Shown here: positions 1 to 7,340 of the stretch, piece by piece
How the letters are laid out: each line of letters starts with the position of its first letter
Position numbering within the stretch: the stretch's first letter is position 1
Source: an uncultured Pseudomonadota bacterium
Lineage (GTDB): Bacteria > Pseudomonadota > Gammaproteobacteria > Burkholderiales > Casimicrobiaceae
Assembly: GCA_937958295.1 (NCBI GenBank)
Contig: CALFEY010000198.1
Location: 1-20,142 of the forward strand
Direction of reading: 5' to 3'
DNA: 20,142 nt
Position numbers and translations under genes: made by a program
The notes under the pieces: model-generated
What the model was told of the DNA's origin: nothing
Databases searched by the model: none
Seen by the model: only the letters and a program-made list of their open reading frames with translations

Positions 1-802
1 GAATCGCGGAGGCGTGGACATCGTCTAAGAATTCCTGCACGGCGGCGCCGAACGCGACGGGATGCGAGAGGAACGGCGCGTGCGCCGCGCCGGCAACGCC
101 GGCGTGCCGCGCGCCCGGGATATGCGCGGCCAGCCACTCGCCCGCGGCGGCCGGCGTGAGCGCGTCGCGGGGGCCGGTGACCACGAGCGTGGGCGCGCCG
201 ATGCGCACGACATCGCGGCGCAGGTCGGTTTCGGCCAGCACGGCCAACGCCGCCGCCAGCGCGGCGGCCGCCGGAGGCGAGCGCGCGAACAGCGATGCGC
301 GCAGGGTCGCGAGCACGTCGCGGGGCATCGCGCCGCCATCGCCGCGCCCCTGCACCTGCAAGGTGAGGAAGCGCTGCAGCGTCGCGCGATAGGCCACACG
401 CAGCTCGTCGCCGAAGCGCGCGAGCGTTTCGGGCGCCATCGCCTGCGGCCAATCGGGCGCCGTCACGAAGCGGGGGGTGGTGCACACGAGGAGGAGCGCA
501 GCGACGAGGGCCGGATGCTCGAGGGCCACGTGCTGCGCCACCATCCCGCCGAGCGACCAGCCCAGGATCCGCGCGGGCGCAGGCAGCGCCTGCAGGACCT
601 TCGCCACTGCGCTGGTCATCTCGTCGAGCGACGCGGCGCCGCCCGCGGAGTGGCCATGTCCGGGCAGATCGACCACGTGCACGCGATGCGTGCGCGCGAG
701 CTGCGGCACGACGGGCGCGAAGAGTCCACCGTGCAGGGCGAATCCGTGCAGCAGCACGAGCGGTGGGCCGGCACCGACCGACTCGACGTGCAGCGCGCTC
801 AT
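1..802 (-). CDS. bioH: Pimeloyl-ACP methyl ester carboxylesterase BioH (3' end off window)
   Basis: An alpha/beta hydrolase that in this family removes the methyl ester from pimeloyl-ACP methyl ester, ending the BioC-BioH route to the pimelate part of biotin in the cytoplasm. 267 codons are visible before the left edge. E. coli BioH is about 256 residues, so only the stop and perhaps a few residues are missing. The oxyanion region is LLHGFALHG (17-25), the nucleophile elbow GWSLGG puts Ser at 83, Asp213 lies in GPRDALTP and His241 in GAAHAPF; spacing matches the E. coli triad. The ATG overlaps the bioF stop as ATGA, so translation is probably coupled to bioF. BioH is often replaced by other esterases (BioG, BioK, BioJ), but the sequence around Ser and His reads as BioH proper. 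A bioC gene would be expected downstream, outside the window. Confidence 0.9.
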   Translation of the reverse strand, partial: MSALHVESVGAGPPLVLLHGFALHGGLFAPVVPQLARTHRVHVVDLPGHGHSAGGAASLDEMTSAVAKVLQALPAPARILGWSLGGMVAQHVALEHPALVAALLLVCTTPRFVTAPDWPQAMAPETLARFGDELRVAYRATLQRFLTLQVQGRGDGGAMPRDVLATLRASLFARSPPAAAALAAALAVLAETDLRRDVVRIGAPTLVVTGPRDALTPAAAGEWLAAHIPGARHAGVAGAAHAPFLSHPVAFGAAVQEFLDDVHASAI

Positions 803-1965
803 GAGGCCACCTCCGCAAGCGCCGCGACGAGCGCGTCGACGTCCGCCGCGGAGTGCGCCGCGGACAGCGACACACGCAGCCGCGCGCCGCCCTCGGGGAC
901 GGTGGGCGGACGGATCGCCGGCACGAGGAAGCCGCGCTCCGCCAGCCGTGCCGACAGCGCCACCGCGCGTGCACTGTCGCCGCACACGAGCGGCTGGATC
1001 GGCGTGATCGACGGCAGGCGCAGCAGCGGCAGCGCCACGGCACCATCGCCAAAGCGCGCCACGAGCGCGTCGAGGTGCGCACGCCGGCCGGGCTCGTCGC
1101 GGATTACCGCGAGCGAGGCGCGCAGGGCATCGGCTAAGAGCGGTGGCGCCGCCGTGGTGTAAATGTAGGGCCGCGCGGTCTGCACGATGGTGTCGATCAC
1201 CGCCGGATGCGCTGCGACGAACGCCCCCGCCACGCCTGCAGCCTTGCCGAGCGTGCCCATGTACACGATCCGCGGCGAGCGCAGGCCGAAGTGCGCGAGA
1301 CTGCCGCGGCCTTGGCCCAAGACACCGAAGCCATGCGCGTCGTCCACCACGAGCCAGGCGTCGTTCGCCTCGGCCAGGGCGAGGAGATCGGGCAGCGGCG
1401 CAAGGTCGCCGTCCATGCTGAAGACGGCGTCGGTGGCGATGAGACAGCGATGGTCGCCGGCCACGATGCGTCGTGCGGCCGCCCGAGCGTCGGCGTGGGC
1501 GTAGCGCACGAGCTTGGCACGCGCGAGCAGCGCGCCATCGTTGAGGCACGCGTGGTTGAGCCGATCCGCCACGATCACATCGCCGCGCGCGGCCAGCGCC
1601 GTCATGATGGCGAGGTTGGCGAGGTAGCCCGAGGAGAATGTCAGCGCGGTCGCGCCTTCGCACGGCGCCACGAAGGCGGCGAGGTCGCGCTCGAGAGCCT
1701 CGTGCGCGGCGGTGTGCCCGCTCACCAGATGCGACGCGCCCGCCCCCACGCCCCAGCGGGCGAGGCCTGCGCGCGCCGCCGCCGCGATCGCCGGATGACC
1801 GGCGAGACCGAGGTAGTCGTTGCTCGCGAAGGACACCAGCGTGCGGCCGTCGACCTGCACGCGTACGCCGTCCACCGCGCCGACCACGCGGCGGTTGCGG
1901 TACAGGCCGGCGACGCGGCGCGCGGCCAGTGCGCTGTCGAGCGCCGCGAAGGCAGGGTCCGTCAC
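799..1965 (-). CDS. bioF: 8-amino-7-oxononanoate synthase BioF
   Basis: PLP-dependent enzyme that condenses pimeloyl-ACP with L-alanine to give 8-amino-7-oxononanoate, the first step of biotin ring assembly. 388 residues, the usual family length. Visible family motifs are FASNDYLGLAGHP (46-58), the FSSGYLANLA substrate/PLP loop (110-119), DDAHGFG (208-214) holding the Asp that pairs with the pyridine nitrogen, and TLGKAAG with the Schiff-base lysine at 241. The start is GTG at 1965, overlapping the bioB stop by GTGA; the protein then begins MTDPAFAALDSAL, which fits BioF N-termini. It sits between bioB and bioH in one tightly coupled operon. Related enzymes (2-amino-3-ketobutyrate CoA ligase, 5-aminolevulinate synthase) are excluded mainly by the biotin context. 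Confidence 0.95.
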   Translation of the reverse strand: MTDPAFAALDSALAARRVAGLYRNRRVVGAVDGVRVQVDGRTLVSFASNDYLGLAGHPAIAAAARAGLARWGVGAGASHLVSGHTAAHEALERDLAAFVAPCEGATALTFSSGYLANLAIMTALAARGDVIVADRLNHACLNDGALLARAKLVRYAHADARAAARRIVAGDHRCLIATDAVFSMDGDLAPLPDLLALAEANDAWLVVDDAHGFGVLGQGRGSLAHFGLRSPRIVYMGTLGKAAGVAGAFVAAHPAVIDTIVQTARPYIYTTAAPPLLADALRASLAVIRDEPGRRAHLDALVARFGDGAVALPLLRLPSITPIQPLVCGDSARAVALSARLAERGFLVPAIRPPTVPEGGARLRVSLSAAHSAADVDALVAALAEVAS

Positions 1966-2987
1966 GCCTCGGACGACAAGCCCAGCCGCGCGAAGAGATC
2001 ACGATCAGCCGCCACGTCCGGATTGCCGGTGGTGAGCAGGCGATCGCCGTAGAAGATGGAGTTGGCGCCGGCGAGGAAGCACAGGGCCTGGATCCCCTCC
2101 CCCAGCTCGCGGCGGCCTGCCGACAGGCGCACCTTTGCGCGAGGCATCGTGATGCGCGCGGCGGCCACGGTGCGCACGAACTCGAACGGATCGAGCGCCG
2201 CGGTACCGCCGAACTTGTCATGCAAAGGCGTGCCTTCCACCTGCACGAGATGGTTGATGGGCACCGACTCGGGATAAGGATCGAGACTGGCGAGCTGCGC
2301 CACGAGCGCGGCGCGCTGCACGCGCGTCTCGCCCATGCCCACGATGCCACCGCAACATACCGACAGCCCGGCATCGCGGACGCGATCGAGGGTGTCGAGG
2401 CGGTCGCCGTAGTCGCGAGTGCCCACGATCTCGCCGTAGAAGTCGGGCGCGGTGTCGAGGTTGTGGTTGTAGAAGTCGAGGCCGGCGTCGCGTAGCTGCT
2501 CGGCCTGGCCATCCTTCAGCATGCCGAGCGTGGCGCACGCCTCGAGGCCCAGCGCCTTCACCTCGCGCACCATGTCGAGCACCGGCGCCAGGTCGCGCGC
2601 CTTGGGACCGCGCCACGCGGCCCCCATGCAGAAGCGCGTGGCGCCGGCCGCCTTGGCCGCACGCGCGGCGGCGATCACGTCCGCCACGTCCATCATGTCC
2701 TCGCTGCCCACGGGCGTGTGATAGCGCGCGGCCTGCGGGCAGTAGCCGCAGTCCTCCGGACAACCCCCGGTCTTGATCGACACGAGGGTCGAGAGCTGGA
2801 TCGTGTTCGGCGCGTGATGCGCGCGATGCACCGTCTGCGCGCGGTGCAAGAGATCGGTGAAAGGGAGGTCAAGGAGCGCCGCCACGGCCTCGGGCGTCCA
2901 GCGCAGGGGCTTGTCCGGTGGGCGCGGCCCTGTCTCGGTGCGACTCTGATCGGCAGGGTGGAAGGCGACGACGTGCTGTTCGGTCAT
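1962..2987 (-). CDS. bioB: Biotin synthase BioB
   Basis: Radical SAM enzyme that inserts sulfur into dethiobiotin, the last step of biotin synthesis. From the chosen start it is 341 residues, close to E. coli BioB (346). The radical SAM cluster motif is C76-PED-C80-GY-C83, preceded by the BioB-type STLVSIKTGG. YNHNLDT, TCCGGI-like (VCCGGIVGMGE) and the C-terminal KVRLSAGRRELGEG and FLAGANSIFYGDRLLTTGNP segments are also typical of BioB rather than other radical SAM proteins. The reading frame stays open to 3425, but upstream residues look non-biological. ATG at 2987 (MTEQHVVAF) or 2999 (MHDCMTEQ) are the plausible starts; neither has a good Shine-Dalgarno, so the choice is uncertain by four codons. 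First gene of the bioB-bioF-bioH operon, divergent from comF. Confidence 0.96.
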   Translation of the reverse strand: MTEQHVVAFHPADQSRTETGPRPPDKPLRWTPEAVAALLDLPFTDLLHRAQTVHRAHHAPNTIQLSTLVSIKTGGCPEDCGYCPQAARYHTPVGSEDMMDVADVIAAARAAKAAGATRFCMGAAWRGPKARDLAPVLDMVREVKALGLEACATLGMLKDGQAEQLRDAGLDFYNHNLDTAPDFYGEIVGTRDYGDRLDTLDRVRDAGLSVCCGGIVGMGETRVQRAALVAQLASLDPYPESVPINHLVQVEGTPLHDKFGGTAALDPFEFVRTVAAARITMPRAKVRLSAGRRELGEGIQALCFLAGANSIFYGDRLLTTGNPDVAADRDLFARLGLSSEA

Positions 2988-3080
2988 GCAGTCATGCATC
3001 CGGCCGATGGCGGCACACGACACGCCGCGGGACACTTTCCACGGTGCGGTGCTGCCGGCAACGAATGCGCTTCGTGAGGG

Positions 3081-3140
3081 TCGGGGCAGTGTCTTTGAGG
3101 GTGTGATCGATGTCAAATGCGCGGACCACAATATTTGACA
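3081..3140 (-). promoter_or_regulatory. Candidate bioB promoter with a perfect inverted repeat (possible operator)
   Basis: TGTCAAAT (3111-3118) and ATTTGACA (3133-3140) are perfect 8-base inverted arms 14 bases apart. Read leftward, the left arm gives TTGACA (3116-3111). Seventeen bases on lies GACACT (3093-3088), a three-of-six match to TATAAT, placing a bioB start of transcription near 3081 and a leader of roughly 95 bases. An operator over the -35 box of a biotin operon suggests biotin control. The 9-N14-9 layout recalls BirA operators (consensus TTGTAAACC-N14/16-GGTTTACAA), but only five of nine half-site bases agree. The repeat also covers the first codons of comF. Promoter and repeat are seen directly; the regulator is inference. 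Confidence 0.5.
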
Positions 3141-3892
3141 GCGCGCCTGGCGGGCGCGCCTTGGCTGGCACTGGCGCGCCCGCGTGGAGCCGCCTGCGCA
3201 CGCAACTCCATGTCTGGCTGCACGGGGCCCTCCCGCAGCTGTGCGCCCTGTGCGCGGCGCCCGCGGGCCCGCGCCTCCTGTGCGCCGCCTGCGCGGATGC
3301 GCTGCCGCGCATCGGCAAGGTGTGTCCCGGCTGTGCGCTGCCCACGCCCGAAGGGCGGGCGTGCGCCGCATGCCGCGAGCGTCCACCGCCGTGGCGGCAC
3401 GCCGTGGCGGCGTTCGCCTATGCATATCCGCTCGACCGCCTGCTGCATGCGCTCAAGTACCGGGGCGCCACCGCCTACGCGCCCCTGTTCGCCGGCGCGC
3501 TCGTCGAGCGGCTGCTGCACGACGCCCCCACACCACCGGACGCCCTCGTGGCGCTGCCGCTGTCTCCTGCGCGCCAGCGCGACAGAGGCTACAACCAGGC
3601 CATCGAGATCGCCCGCCCGCTCGCCCGCACCCTCGGCCTTCCGCTCGTCACCGGACTGCGGCGCACTCGCGACACACCGCCGCTCGCGGGCCTGCCGTGG
3701 CGCGAGCGGCAGCGTCTGGTGAACCACGCCTTCGCCGCCGACCCATGCGTGGCGGGCCGCGCCGTCGCCCTCGTCGATGACGTCCTCACCACCGGGGCCA
3801 CGCTGCGCGCCGCCACGCGCGCGCTACACGCCGCCGGTGCCGCCAGCGTCGACGTGTGGGTCGTCGCGCGTACACTGCCGCCGTCGTCGTGA
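3110..3892 (+). CDS. comF: ComF family protein (phosphoribosyltransferase-like, DNA uptake)
   Basis: ComF proteins are cytoplasmic and needed for natural transformation, probably at a step after single-stranded DNA entry. They join an N-terminal zinc-finger region to a type I phosphoribosyltransferase fold. 260 residues. Two four-cysteine clusters are visible: C45-x2-C48 with C58-x2-C61, and C72-x2-C75 with C85-x2-C88. Further on come LLHALKYRGA (111-120), ALPLSPARQRDRGYNQA (148-164) and the PRPP loop VDDVLTTGAT (222-231). ATG 3110 is supported by GAGGG at 3097-3101, eight bases upstream, although the first 25 residues are poor in recognisable signal and an in-frame TTG near 3161 could be used. 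Divergent from bioB and 13 bases ahead of trmL, so the two are probably cotranscribed. Presence of comF does not itself prove the strain is competent. Confidence 0.92.
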   Translation: MSNARTTIFDSAPGGRALAGTGAPAWSRLRTQLHVWLHGALPQLCALCAAPAGPRLLCAACADALPRIGKVCPGCALPTPEGRACAACRERPPPWRHAVAAFAYAYPLDRLLHALKYRGATAYAPLFAGALVERLLHDAPTPPDALVALPLSPARQRDRGYNQAIEIARPLARTLGLPLVTGLRRTRDTPPLAGLPWRERQRLVNHAFAADPCVAGRAVALVDDVLTTGATLRAATRALHAAGAASVDVWVVARTLPPSS

Positions 3893-3905
3893 ACCCGCGT
3901 GCCGC

Positions 3906-4397
3906 ATGACCCCTGCCCCGTTCGCCGTCGTGCTGGTCGCGCCGGAGATCCCGCCCAACACGGGCAACGTGATCCGCCTCACCGCCAACACCGCGGCGGA
4001 TTTGCATCTCGTCGAGCCGCTCGGCTTCCGCATGGACGACCGCGACCTCAAGCGGGCGGGCCTCGACTACCACGAATACGCCAACGTCCGCGTGCACCGC
4101 GACTGGCCACAATGCCGTGCGTTCCTGGACCAGGAGGGGCGCCGGCGGCGCTTCGCGCTCACCACGCACGCGAGGCAATCGCTTTACGCCACTGCGCTGG
4201 AGGCCGGCGACGTCTTCGTCTTCGGCTGCGAAACGGCCGGACTGCCGCCGGCCGTGGCGGAGGATTTCGACGACCGCTCGCGCCTCGCGATCCCCATGCG
4301 GCCCGGCGTGCGCAGCCTCAACCTTTCCAATGCGGTGGCGGTGACGGTCTACGAGGCCTGGCGACAGTGCGGGTTTACCTTGCCGCGCGCACGCTAG
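3906..4397 (+). CDS. trmL: tRNA (cytidine(34)-2'-O)-methyltransferase TrmL
   Basis: SPOUT-class SAM-dependent methyltransferase that 2'-O-methylates the wobble base (Cm34/cmnm5Um34) of tRNA-Leu isoacceptors. 163 residues, matching the minimal single-domain TrmL (E. coli 157). The three SPOUT motifs are present: PEIPPNTGNVIRL near the N-terminus (catalytic Arg and Asn), FGCETAGLP, and IPMRPGVRSLNLSNAVAVTVYEAWRQ, which forms the knotted SAM site. The frame is open upstream to 3777, but that part lies inside comF in another frame; ATG 3906 gives the canonical N-terminus. No clear Shine-Dalgarno, and only 13 bases after the comF stop, so it likely depends on comF transcription. Ends 49 bases from the convergent end of gpsA with no obvious terminator between. 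Confidence 0.95.
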   Translation: MTPAPFAVVLVAPEIPPNTGNVIRLTANTAADLHLVEPLGFRMDDRDLKRAGLDYHEYANVRVHRDWPQCRAFLDQEGRRRRFALTTHARQSLYATALEAGDVFVFGCETAGLPPAVAEDFDDRSRLAIPMRPGVRSLNLSNAVAVTVYEAWRQCGFTLPRAR

Positions 4398-4446
4398 CCG
4401 GCGAGCGGCCGCGCGACAGCGCCCACGAGACGCCGCCTCAGGGCCT

Positions 4447-5454
4447 TCAGGTCTCGGCGCGAGGCTCGCGCGCGAGGAGCTCGGCCACGGCGTCGCGCAC
4501 CGGCAGGCCCTCGTGCAGCACGCGGTCCACGGCCGTGGCGATCGGCATGTCCACGCCATGATGCTCGGCCAGCCTGCGGGCGGCGCGGGCGGCTGTCACG
4601 CCTTCGGCCACGTGCCCGAGGGAAGCGAGGATCTGGGTGAGCGACCGCCCCTCCGCCAGGGCGAGTCCCACTCGCCGATTGCGCGAGAGATCCCCGGTGC
4701 AGGTCAGCACGAGGTCGCCCAGGCCCGCGAGGCCCATCAGGGTGTCTCGCGTGCCGCCCATGGCAGCGGACAGCCTTCCGGTCTCGGCGAGCCCGCGCGT
4801 GATGAGGGCGGCACGCGCGTTGTGACCAAAGCGCAGGCCGTCGCTCGCCCCCGCCGCGATCGCCAGCACATTCTTCACGGCCCCGCCGATCTCCACGCCC
4901 GCGAGGTCCGCCGACTCGTACGCGCGAAGCGTCTCGCCGCGCAGTTGAACTGCCACGCGCGCCGCCAGGGCGCAATCCGTGGCGGCTACCACCAGTGCCG
5001 TGGGGAGGCCGCGCGCCACCTCCTCGGCGAAGGTCGGCCCGGAGATCGCGCCGACCGGCGCCGGCCACCGGGAGGCGAGCCGCTGATGCGGCAGCAGCGC
5101 ACCGGCTGGGATCTCGGGCGCCTCGATGAAGCCTTTCGATAGCCACACGAGCGGCGCCGTGGCTCCGGCGGCCAAGGCGCGCGTGGCGGTATCGGGCAGC
5201 GCTGCCGACGGCACCGCCGCCACCACGAGATCGCACGTCACGCACGCCGCGAGGTCGGACTCCACTTCGATGGCGTCCGGCAGCGGAATGCCGGGGAGAT
5301 AGCGCTCGTTGCGCCGGTCGCGCCGGAGCACGGCGGCGTGGGCGGGATCGCGCGCCCAGAGCACCACCGCGGCGGGCCTGGCGGCGCGCGCCGCAAGATG
5401 CACGGCCATGGCCGTGCCCCAGGCACCTGCCCCCAGGATGGCGATGCGCGTCAC
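4447..5454 (-). CDS. gpsA: Glycerol-3-phosphate dehydrogenase [NAD(P)+] GpsA
   Basis: Reduces dihydroxyacetone phosphate to sn-glycerol 3-phosphate, the backbone for phospholipid synthesis, in the cytoplasm. 335 residues, normal length. The Rossmann dinucleotide motif GAGAWGTA is at 8-15, LSKG at 105-108, GPTFAEEVARGLPTALVVAA in the middle, and GGAVKNVLAIAAG carries the catalytic lysine at 194. GLRFGHNARAALITRGLAE and LMGLAGLGDLVLTCTGDLSRNRRVG complete the C-terminal domain. The start is GTG at 5454 with a GGAG about ten bases upstream. It is the last gene of the minus-strand run that passes through secB and an SH3-repeat protein; placement downstream of secB is a familiar proteobacterial arrangement. 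Confidence 0.97.
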   Translation of the reverse strand: MTRIAILGAGAWGTAMAVHLAARAARPAAVVLWARDPAHAAVLRRDRRNERYLPGIPLPDAIEVESDLAACVTCDLVVAAVPSAALPDTATRALAAGATAPLVWLSKGFIEAPEIPAGALLPHQRLASRWPAPVGAISGPTFAEEVARGLPTALVVAATDCALAARVAVQLRGETLRAYESADLAGVEIGGAVKNVLAIAAGASDGLRFGHNARAALITRGLAETGRLSAAMGGTRDTLMGLAGLGDLVLTCTGDLSRNRRVGLALAEGRSLTQILASLGHVAEGVTAARAARRLAEHHGVDMPIATAVDRVLHEGLPVRDAVAELLAREPRAET

Positions 5455-5538
5455 GGGCCGAATGCTCCGCTCATCGGCAACGATGCCTCACGCCGCCGCT
5501 CGCAGGCGGGGCCGCACGTCAGGCCGGCCCGCACCGCC

Positions 5539-6018
5539 TCAAAGGCCAAAGACCTGATTGACGCGCACGAAGCCCACCTGCCCGTCGCGGTGGCGCACTT
5601 TCACCCACCCCGGAGAGGCCGTGGCGGACGGCGATGACGCGGTCTCGGCCAGCTCCAGGAGCACGTTCTGCTCGGCGCGGAAGACCACGGCGGCCCCTTC
5701 GTCGGCGCTGGCGCGCACGTCGGCGGCCGGGGCCCGCACGAGGAGAATCCGCCGGTCCGAGAGCGACTTGGCGGCGAGCCAGCCGATCGTGCCGCCGGCA
5801 TCGCGCACCTTCGTCCAGCCTTCGACGGTGACCAACACCTCCATGGGCACGTCGCGGCCGTACACGAACAACGCCTTGGCCTTGGCGGACGGCGCGTCGT
5901 AGAGCACGGCCGGCGCCTCACTGGTCGCGCGGTACTCCGCCGCCGACGCCGTCCCCGGCAGCGCCAGCGCCACGAGCAGCAGGAGGCGGGCGCACGACGG
6001 GACGATCGGCCGGGGCAT
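5539..6018 (-). CDS. Exported protein with two SH3-like domains
   Basis: 159 residues. The N-terminus (PRPIVPSCARLLLLVALALPGTASAAEYR) looks like a Sec signal peptide with cleavage near ASA-AE at about residue 27, so the mature protein should be periplasmic. Two bacterial SH3-type repeats follow. The first (about 28-88) has the WTKVRDAGGTIGWLAAKSL pattern and the second (about 90-159) has GWVKVRHRDGQVGFVRVNQVFGL. Such domains often bind peptidoglycan or peptides, but no catalytic domain is attached and the partner is unknown. It starts eight bases after the secB stop and ends 84 bases before gpsA, so it is probably in the secB transcript. The start codon has no Shine-Dalgarno, consistent with coupling to secB. 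Function unassigned. Confidence 0.8.
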   Translation of the reverse strand: MPRPIVPSCARLLLLVALALPGTASAAEYRATSEAPAVLYDAPSAKAKALFVYGRDVPMEVLVTVEGWTKVRDAGGTIGWLAAKSLSDRRILLVRAPAADVRASADEGAAVVFRAEQNVLLELAETASSPSATASPGWVKVRHRDGQVGFVRVNQVFGL

Positions 6019-6026
6019 GGGGGACG

Positions 6027-6518
6027 TCAGTTGGTGACCGCAGGGACCTGCTGCTGCATCTGCGCGAGCTGCTGCTGGTAGAGCATCTCGAAGTTGATCG
6101 GCGCGAGGTGCACGGGCGGGAACCCGGTGCGCATGATGGCGTCGGCAATGGTCTCCCGCGCGTACGGGAACAGCACGTTGGGGCAGGCGATGCCGAGCAC
6201 GGGCTGCATGTCGGGGGGTGCCACGCCGCGCACGGTGAACAGTCCCGCCTGGGACGCCTCGACGAGGAAGACCGTCTTGTCACCCGCAGTGGCCTTCACC
6301 GTGATAGTGAGCACACACTCGTAGGTCTCGGCAGCCACTTGCTCGCCGCGCGTGCGCAGGCCGATCTCGACCTGGGGGGCCTCGGTGAGCTGGAACGACT
6401 GCGGCGCACCCGGATTCTCGACGGAGAGGTCCTTGATGTAGATGCGCTCGATGGCGAAGCCGGGCTGCGGCGCGGCGTCGGGGGCGGCTGCCGGAGCGGC
6501 GGCGGGTTGATCGGCCAT
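6027..6518 (-). CDS. secB: Protein-export chaperone SecB
   Basis: Tetrameric cytoplasmic chaperone that keeps preproteins unfolded and delivers them to SecA for export through SecYEG. 163 residues. The SecB core begins FAIERIYIKDLSVENPGAPQSF and continues with the beta-sheet segments and the highly conserved GIACPNVLFPYARETIADAIMRTGFPPVHLAPINFEMLY. The tail is Gln-rich (QQQLAQMQQQ) and ends VPAVTN. The N-terminal 20 residues are an Ala/Pro extension, common in betaproteobacteria. ATG 6518 is preferred over GTG 6527 because AAGGA lies ten bases before it, but only one base before the GTG. A promoter lies upstream at 6555-6582. SecB is typical of proteobacteria, which supports the taxonomic call. 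Confidence 0.97.
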   Translation of the reverse strand: MADQPAAAPAAAPDAAPQPGFAIERIYIKDLSVENPGAPQSFQLTEAPQVEIGLRTRGEQVAAETYECVLTITVKATAGDKTVFLVEASQAGLFTVRGVAPPDMQPVLGIACPNVLFPYARETIADAIMRTGFPPVHLAPINFEMLYQQQLAQMQQQVPAVTN

Positions 6519-6554
6519 GCTGGTCACGTCCTTGTGGTCAACGGGGAACCGGCT

Positions 6555-6582
6555 ATTTTAGCGCACCGCCGGTCGTTGCCTA
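6555..6582 (-). promoter_or_regulatory. Candidate secB promoter
   Basis: Read leftward, TAGGCA (6582-6577) and TAAAAT (6560-6555) are separated by 16 bases and match the sigma-70 -35 and -10 boxes at four and five of six positions. The transcript would start near 6548, about 30 bases before the secB ATG. TAAAAT is an evident AT island in very GC-rich surroundings. Seen in sequence; activity is inferred. Confidence 0.5.
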
Positions 6583-6608
6583 AGCGCGCCCCATGCAGGG
6601 GCGCGTTT
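6582..6608 (-). terminator. GC-rich hairpin between grxC and secB (possible terminator, no U tract)
   Basis: CGCGCCCC (6585-6592), loop ATGCA, GGGGCGCG (6598-6605): a perfect 8-base stem, extendable by a G-U and two A-U pairs. It lies six bases past the grxC stop and abuts the -35 box of the secB promoter. In the minus direction it is followed by CUUAGG, not a uridine run, so classic intrinsic termination would be weak. It may attenuate readthrough or protect the grxC 3' end. Confidence 0.4.
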
Positions 6609-6613
6609 GCGAA

Positions 6614-6895
6614 TCACGCCGCGGCGAGCAGCGGATCGAGCTTGCCGGCGCGATCGAGGGCGACGAGGTCGTCGAAGCCGCCCACGTGGGTGTCGCCCAC
6701 ATAGATCTGGGGCACCGTGCGGCGGCCGGTCTTCTCCATCATCTCCACGCGCCGCGCCGGATCGAGGTCCACGCGCACCTTGGCGATCTGCGTGACGCCC
6801 TTGGCCTTGAGGAAGCTCTCGGCCCGGATGCAGTAGGGGCACACCGCCGTGGAATACATCATGACGGGCGGCGGGGCGGTGCGGCTTTCGCTCAT
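6614..6895 (-). CDS. grxC: Glutaredoxin 3 (GrxC-type dithiol glutaredoxin)
   Basis: Small glutathione-dependent disulfide reductase of the cytoplasm. 93 residues, the usual monodomain length. The dithiol active site is C19-P-Y-C22 in MYSTAVCPYCIRAESFL; glutathione-binding elements follow as RRTVPQIYVGDTHVGGFDDL, including the TVPQ cis-proline motif. The open frame extends far upstream, but ATG 6895 gives a correct glutaredoxin N-terminus and has AGGA ten bases upstream. It starts 20 bases after the rhodanese stop and precedes secB. The rhodanese-grxC-secB order fits a conserved redox/export gene block in proteobacteria (from memory of synteny, not a search). Confidence 0.95.
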   Translation of the reverse strand: MSESRTAPPPVMMYSTAVCPYCIRAESFLKAKGVTQIAKVRVDLDPARRVEMMEKTGRRTVPQIYVGDTHVGGFDDLVALDRAGKLDPLLAAA

Positions 6896-6915
6896 GAGGC
6901 GTCCATCCTGGAATG

Positions 6916-7338
6916 TCAGGCGGTACCGGTGGCATCCACCGGCAGCCCGGCGTCCTTCCATGCCTTGAGGCCGCCGCGCAACGAATAGATGTTGGCGAAG
7001 CCCAGCTTTGCAAGCGCCCCGGCGGCGCTGGTCGACCGCCGGCCCAAGGCGCAGTAGGCCACCACGGGGCGAGCGGTGAGCTTGGCGAGCTCGCCTGCGC
7101 GATCCTTGAGCTGCGACAGTGGGATGTGCAGCGCCCCGGGCAGCTTGCCGTCCTTGAACTCCGCCGGCTCGCGCACGTCGAGCAGCACGGCGTTCTCGTG
7201 GTTCATGAGCTGCGTGACGTTGAGCGTGCCGATCTCCTTCACCGGCGAAAGGCGGCGGGTGATGAGGGGCCAGACCAGCATCGCGCCCGACACGACCATC
7301 GCGAGCACGAGGATCCAGTTCTTCTCGAGAAACGGCAT
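6916..7338 (-). CDS. Membrane-anchored rhodanese-domain protein
   Basis: 140 residues. Residues 7-26 form one hydrophobic segment (NWILVLAMVVSGAMLVWPLI), likely an N-terminal anchor, followed by a basic RRLSPVK. A single rhodanese domain spans about 38-134: LLDVREPAEFKDGKLPGALHIPLSQL, then the active-site loop with Cys96 in YCALGRRST, and GFANIYSLRGGLKAWKDAGLPV. Such single-domain rhodaneses carry persulfide sulfur, but the physiological acceptor is unknown. The loop CALGRRS differs from the common CRSGNRS yet keeps the Cys and the terminal Arg-Ser. It is the first gene of the minus-strand run and is divergent from gpmI. Same general class as E. coli YibN, which also neighbours grxC and secB. 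Confidence 0.9.
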   Translation of the reverse strand: MPFLEKNWILVLAMVVSGAMLVWPLITRRLSPVKEIGTLNVTQLMNHENAVLLDVREPAEFKDGKLPGALHIPLSQLKDRAGELAKLTARPVVAYCALGRRSTSAAGALAKLGFANIYSLRGGLKAWKDAGLPVDATGTA

Positions 7339-7340
7339 GC

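Noticed and set aside
2988..3425. N-terminal extension of bioB to 3425
   Set aside because: It would overlap comF entirely and reads as Arg/Ala-rich shadow sequence. BioB homology begins after 2987.
4398..4446. Possible bidirectional terminator between trmL and gpsA
   Set aside because: GC-rich, but I find no stem of more than five bases and no T tract.
5455..5538. Short stem CCGCC/GGCGG between the SH3 protein gene and gpsA
   Set aside because: Five-base stem with a seven-base loop and no T tract; expected by chance at this GC content.
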